From Planctomicrobium sp. (GTDB taxonomy: Bacteria > Planctomycetota > Planctomycetia > Planctomycetales > Planctomycetaceae): a stretch of DNA of 9,807 bases. Positions within the stretch are counted from its first letter, which is position 1. Each line of letters opens with the position of its first letter. The notes beneath the pieces were generated by a model that saw nothing but the letters and a program-made list of their open reading frames with translations, ran no database searches and was not told where the DNA came from. Positions 7,637-9,807 of this stretch are shown here, in pieces. Location: positions 1-9,807 of the forward strand of contig JAJDEL010000869.1 of assembly GCA_029259835.1 (NCBI GenBank), read 5' to 3'. A program made the translations under genes and the position numbers.

Positions 7637-8185
7637 TTAAATTCCAACGTGCCCTCTACGACGGTGTTTGCTGTATTCTTCAAGAGCACTCTCAATCACA
7701 GGGAGAGCATCTTCGGCAGGTTGAAAGTTGTCGACTTCGACAGTTTTTCCTTCCAGCAATTTATAATCCTGGAAGAAGCGACGGACCATCGAAAGCCGAT
7801 GAGATGGAAGTTCTTCGAATTTTTCAACGTGACTATATTCAGGATCGTTTGTCGCCACGGCGATGATTTTGTGATCCATCTTGCCAGCGTCAAGCATGAC
7901 CATCAGTCCGATTGCGCGAGCGTTGATCAATGTCAGAGGTGCAACCGGTTCCTGACACATGACCAGTACGTCGAGTGGATCGTCATCTTCGGCGTATGTC
8001 TGCGGGATGAAACCGTAGTTCGCCGGATAGTGAACCGCCGAATACAACATTCGGTCCACTTTCAACAAACCGGTGGGCTTGTCGAGTTCATACTTGATGT
8101 TGGACCCTTTGGGGATCTCGATCACCGCAGTAAATTCTCGCGGGATATTTTCGCCAGGTGTCACATCGTGCCAAGCGTGTGTCAT
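7637..8185 (-). CDS. ppa: Inorganic pyrophosphatase (family I, soluble)
   Basis: This 182-residue enzyme hydrolyses pyrophosphate to two phosphates in the cytoplasm and so pulls tRNA charging and nucleic-acid synthesis forward. The length is close to the ~175 of E. coli Ppa. The family signature is complete at 66-75 ([10 protein letters not shown], with Asp67, Asp69 and Asp72 as metal ligands). Further expected active-site positions are present: '[11 protein letters not shown]' (23-33), Arg45, 'NYGFIP' with Tyr57, Asp99 and Asp104 with Lys106 in '[11 protein letters not shown]', and Tyr141-Lys142. The C-terminus is basic ([11 protein letters not shown]). The gene starts 49 bases after the rpsU terminator stem on the same strand, so it probably has its own promoter or relies on read-through. 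The ribosome-binding site is weak (GAAGG at some distance from the ATG). Confidence 0.97.
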   Translation of the reverse strand: MTHAWHDVTPGENIPREFTAVIEIPKGSNIKYELDKPTGLLKVDRMLYSAVHYPANYGFIPQTYAEDDDPLDVLVMCQEPVAPLTLINARAIGLMVMLDAGKMDHKIIAVATNDPEYSHVEKFEELPSHRLSMVRRFFQDYKLLEGKTVEVDNFQPAEDALPVIESALEEYSKHRRRGHVGI

Positions 8186-8233
8186 ATCTTCAGAACCTTC
8201 TCGGAAACAACTGTGAAGGGCATCATGTTCAAC

Positions 8234-8260
8234 AAAAAAAGCACGCCCTCAAGCGTGCTT
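8234..8260 (-). terminator. Rho-independent terminator of rpsU
   Basis: On the minus strand, AAGCACGC (8260-8253) and GCGTGCTT (8246-8239) form an 8-bp stem with a 6-base loop, followed directly by a seven-T tract (8240-8234, whose first bases overlap the stem end). It starts 34 bases after the rpsU stop codon, in the right orientation. This is a textbook intrinsic terminator and separates rpsU from ppa. Confidence 0.9.
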
Positions 8261-8293
8261 CGTGATCTCTATCTTAACATACGGTGAAGGCAA

Positions 8294-8488
8294 TTAGCCG
8301 TTCATCGCCTGGTTCATACGCGCGCGATTCTTCGCTCGGCGTTTTTCGCGACGATTTTCTTCACTGGGCTTTTCATAAAACTCCCGCTTACGAAGTTCTT
8401 TTTTGACGCCACTATGTTCTACAAGCTTCCGGAATCGGCGAACTGCATCTTGAACCGATTCATTATCACGCAAACGCAACCGAACCAC
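8294..8488 (-). CDS. rpsU: Small ribosomal subunit protein bS21
   Basis: The 64-residue product '[19 protein letters not shown]' continues into [21 protein letters not shown] and a very basic Arg/Lys/Asn tail, the classic bS21 pattern (E. coli 70 residues). bS21 sits on the 30S platform next to the anti-Shine-Dalgarno end of 16S rRNA and helps initiation. Start choice: GGAGG (8498-8494) lies five bases before the GTG at 8488, so that GTG is the start; the in-frame TTG at 8500 would begin at the Shine-Dalgarno sequence itself and add four residues (MEEC) foreign to the family. An out-of-frame ATG at 8493 opens an eight-codon frame ending in TGA and lies too close to GGAGG to be favoured. A possible hairpin lies just upstream of the Shine-Dalgarno sequence, and an intrinsic terminator follows the gene. 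Confidence 0.95.
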   Translation of the reverse strand: MVRLRLRDNESVQDAVRRFRKLVEHSGVKKELRKREFYEKPSEENRREKRRAKNRARMNQAMNG

Positions 8489-8493
8489 ACATT

Positions 8494-8518
8494 CCTCCAA
8501 CTGGGCGTAACACCCTTG
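8494..8518 (-). promoter_or_regulatory. rpsU: rpsU ribosome-binding site with adjoining potential hairpin
   Basis: Reading the minus strand, CAAGGGTG (8518-8511), loop TTA, then CGCCC (8507-8503), a two-base bulge AG, TTG (8500-8498) can fold as an 8-pair stem with one G-U pair. The last pair takes up the first G of the GGAGG Shine-Dalgarno sequence (8498-8494). The GGAGG is the strongest in this window. The structure could modulate translation, as is known for several ribosomal-protein leaders, but this is a fold drawn by eye. Confidence 0.45.
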
Positions 8519-8803
8519 ACTGTAAACGATATCAACGATTCCGCCGACTCAATTGTGGCGAATTTACTCTAGAAAACGATCTGAAGAACCGGAAGTATAG
8601 TGACTTTCGCCTGTTCAGCAAGCTGTGGTCGAATGAAACTTCGGTGAAGATTCGTCGTCTCAAGTGCGAAAACTGGCTCAGCGAGAATCGAGAATTCTTT
8701 CGGCACTCGTTATTCTACTATCGGCGTTCGGAACTCAATCGCTGAAGTTCGTTTGAATTCTTCGCAACGTATTGCTGTCAATAGTGTTAAATGGAGTGGT
8801 GAG
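8501..8803. other. Divergent spacer between rpsU and fumC, no recognised gene
   Basis: This 303-base gap separates the divergent rpsU and fumC genes and should contain both promoters. I could not find a convincing -35/-10 pair for either; a weak candidate for rpsU on the minus strand is TTGATA, 17 bases, TGTTAC. GGAG at 8793-8796, seven bases before the fumC ATG, is a good ribosome-binding site. One plus-strand frame is open through most of the gap but has no usable start codon. No tRNA-like fold, repeat or terminator was seen. Confidence 0.5.
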
Positions 8804-9807
8804 ATGAGTGGATTTCGTACAGAACGTGACTCGATGGGTGATGTTCAGGTGCCTGCCCAAGCGTATTATGGTGCGCAAACCCAGCGTGCCGTCGAAAACT
8901 TCCCAGTTTCCGGCTGGACGCTGCACACTGACCTGATACACGCGATGGGACTCGTGAAATTTGCCTGTGCCAGGGCGAATCGGGATCTCGGCAAGCTGAC
9001 AGGTACCGGAAAAAATCCACTTTCCGATGGTCAAGTACAAGCGTTGCTTGATGCAACGCAGGAAGTTGCGGATGGCAAGTTCGATGATCAGTTCCCGATT
9101 GACGTCTTTCAGACCGGTTCTGGAACGTCCAGTAACATGAATGTGAACGAAGTCATTTCGAACCGAGCGATTGAGATCAATGGCAATGATCGATTCGCGG
9201 CAACCAAGCCAATTCACCCGAATGACCATGTGAACATGGGCCAAAGTACAAACGACACCTTCCCAACGGCAATTCACGTTGCGGTCGCTCAGAGTATTCA
9301 GCAGAAACTCGTCCCTGCTCTTACGAAGTTTCATCAGCAACTCACAGAGAAAGCGGCTGCCTGGGATCAGATTATTAAGATCGGACGGACTCATCTGGCG
9401 GACGCAACGCCGCTACGACTCGGTCAAGAGTTCTCCGGTTTCGCTCGGCAGTTGGAACTCTCGATTGGTCGAGCACAGAGGGCGCTCGAATCCGTTCTTG
9501 AATTGCCTGTCGGTGGAACGGCAGTCGGCTCAGGCATCAACACGCATCCAGAGTTTGGTCTCCGCGTCGCTGGTGTTCTGAATGAAAAAACAAACATCCC
9601 ATTCATCGAAGCGGAAAACCATTTTGAAGCGAACGCCCAGCGCGATGGACTCGTTGAGTGCCACAGCGAACTGAAAGCGATTGCGAGCACCTTGTTCAAC
9701 GTTTCAAACAACATCCGCTGGCTCGGTTCTGGTCCTCGTTGCGGCTTCTATGAAGTGAAAGTTCCGGACCTTCAGCCAGGTAGTTCGATTATGCCAGGCA
9801 AGGTGAA
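8804..9807 (+). CDS. fumC: Class II fumarate hydratase, 3' end outside window
   Basis: Fumarase C converts fumarate and water to (S)-malate in the citric acid cycle and needs no iron-sulfur cluster. The open frame has 334 codons to the right edge, about 70% of the ~465 usual. Motifs in order: 'YYGAQTQRAVENFPVSG' near the N-terminus, 'TGSGTSSNMNVNEVI' (104-118, substrate-binding Thr/Ser loop), 'HPNDHVNMGQSTND' (138-151), 'GRTHLADATPLRLGQEFSG' (194-212, with the His197 equivalent of E. coli His188), 'GGTAVGSGINTHPEF', and finally 'GSSIMPGKV' (326-334), the superfamily signature that carries the catalytic serine and is cut by the window edge. Aspartase and argininosuccinate lyase share the signature, but the HPND and GRTHLxDATP context is that of fumarase. 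The ATG at 8804 follows GGAG by seven bases. Transcription is divergent from rpsU. Confidence 0.95.
   Translation, partial: MSGFRTERDSMGDVQVPAQAYYGAQTQRAVENFPVSGWTLHTDLIHAMGLVKFACARANRDLGKLTGTGKNPLSDGQVQALLDATQEVADGKFDDQFPIDVFQTGSGTSSNMNVNEVISNRAIEINGNDRFAATKPIHPNDHVNMGQSTNDTFPTAIHVAVAQSIQQKLVPALTKFHQQLTEKAAAWDQIIKIGRTHLADATPLRLGQEFSGFARQLELSIGRAQRALESVLELPVGGTAVGSGINTHPEFGLRVAGVLNEKTNIPFIEAENHFEANAQRDGLVECHSELKAIASTLFNVSNNIRWLGSGPRCGFYEVKVPDLQPGSSIMPGKV

Noticed and set aside
7472..8287. Plus-strand open frame of 271 codons.
   Set aside because: It is antisense to ppa, which carries the complete pyrophosphatase signature on the other strand.
8407..8745. Plus-strand frame open for 112 codons across the rpsU antisense strand and the rpsU-fumC gap, ending at TGA 8743-8745.
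   Set aside because: It has no ATG or TTG, its first conventional start (GTG 8644) leaves only 33 residues, it has no ribosome-binding site, and its codon-position pattern does not look coding.
8735..9394. Minus-strand open frame of 219 codons.
   Set aside because: It is antisense to fumC, whose protein matches its family throughout; this is a shadow frame.

Overview
The window looks like ordinary chromosomal DNA from a member of the Planctomycetes. This rests on the mid-GC base composition, patchy use of Shine-Dalgarno sequences, a LamG/DUF1080-like secreted-protein tail of the kind common in that phylum, and the look of the bS21, UxaA-family and fumarase proteins. The genus cannot be fixed from the sequence alone. 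I see no insertion sequence, CRISPR array, tRNA, rRNA, prophage gene or integrase.

Left part (1-1670): the 3' end of a plus-strand gene for a concanavalin-A/LamG-like domain protein meets, tail to tail across 23 bases, a minus-strand two-gene unit. That unit is a small uncharacterised 121-residue protein followed, with an ATGA stop/start overlap, by a nucleosidase/phosphorylase of the PNP/MTAN superfamily.

Middle (1671-4734): a 181-base divergent control region with a possible promoter, a short palindrome and a 14-bp near-repeat leads into a full-length altronate dehydratase-type enzyme (UxaA family). About 130 bases later comes a two-domain protein joining a minimal nucleotidyltransferase to an HD phosphohydrolase. 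This is the least explained gene in the window.

Right part (4774-8500, all minus strand): reading in the direction of transcription, rpsU (ribosomal protein bS21) ends at a clear rho-independent terminator, followed by ppa (inorganic pyrophosphatase), an M20-family metallopeptidase, a strong GC-rich hairpin, and serS (seryl-tRNA synthetase). Three of these serve translation or its energetics: bS21 acts in initiation, SerS charges tRNA, and pyrophosphatase removes the PPi made by tRNA charging and nucleic-acid synthesis. The terminator and the gaps of 85 to 132 bases argue against one tight operon.

Far right (8501-9807): a 303-base divergent spacer precedes fumC, class II fumarase, which runs off the right edge within its active-site signature.

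Most of the content is housekeeping. I did not find a convincing new defence or mobile system. The items most worth a second look are the nucleotidyltransferase-HD protein, the coupled small-protein/phosphorylase pair, the hairpin next to the rpsU ribosome-binding site, and the hairpin with a G8/C8 run in front of serS.
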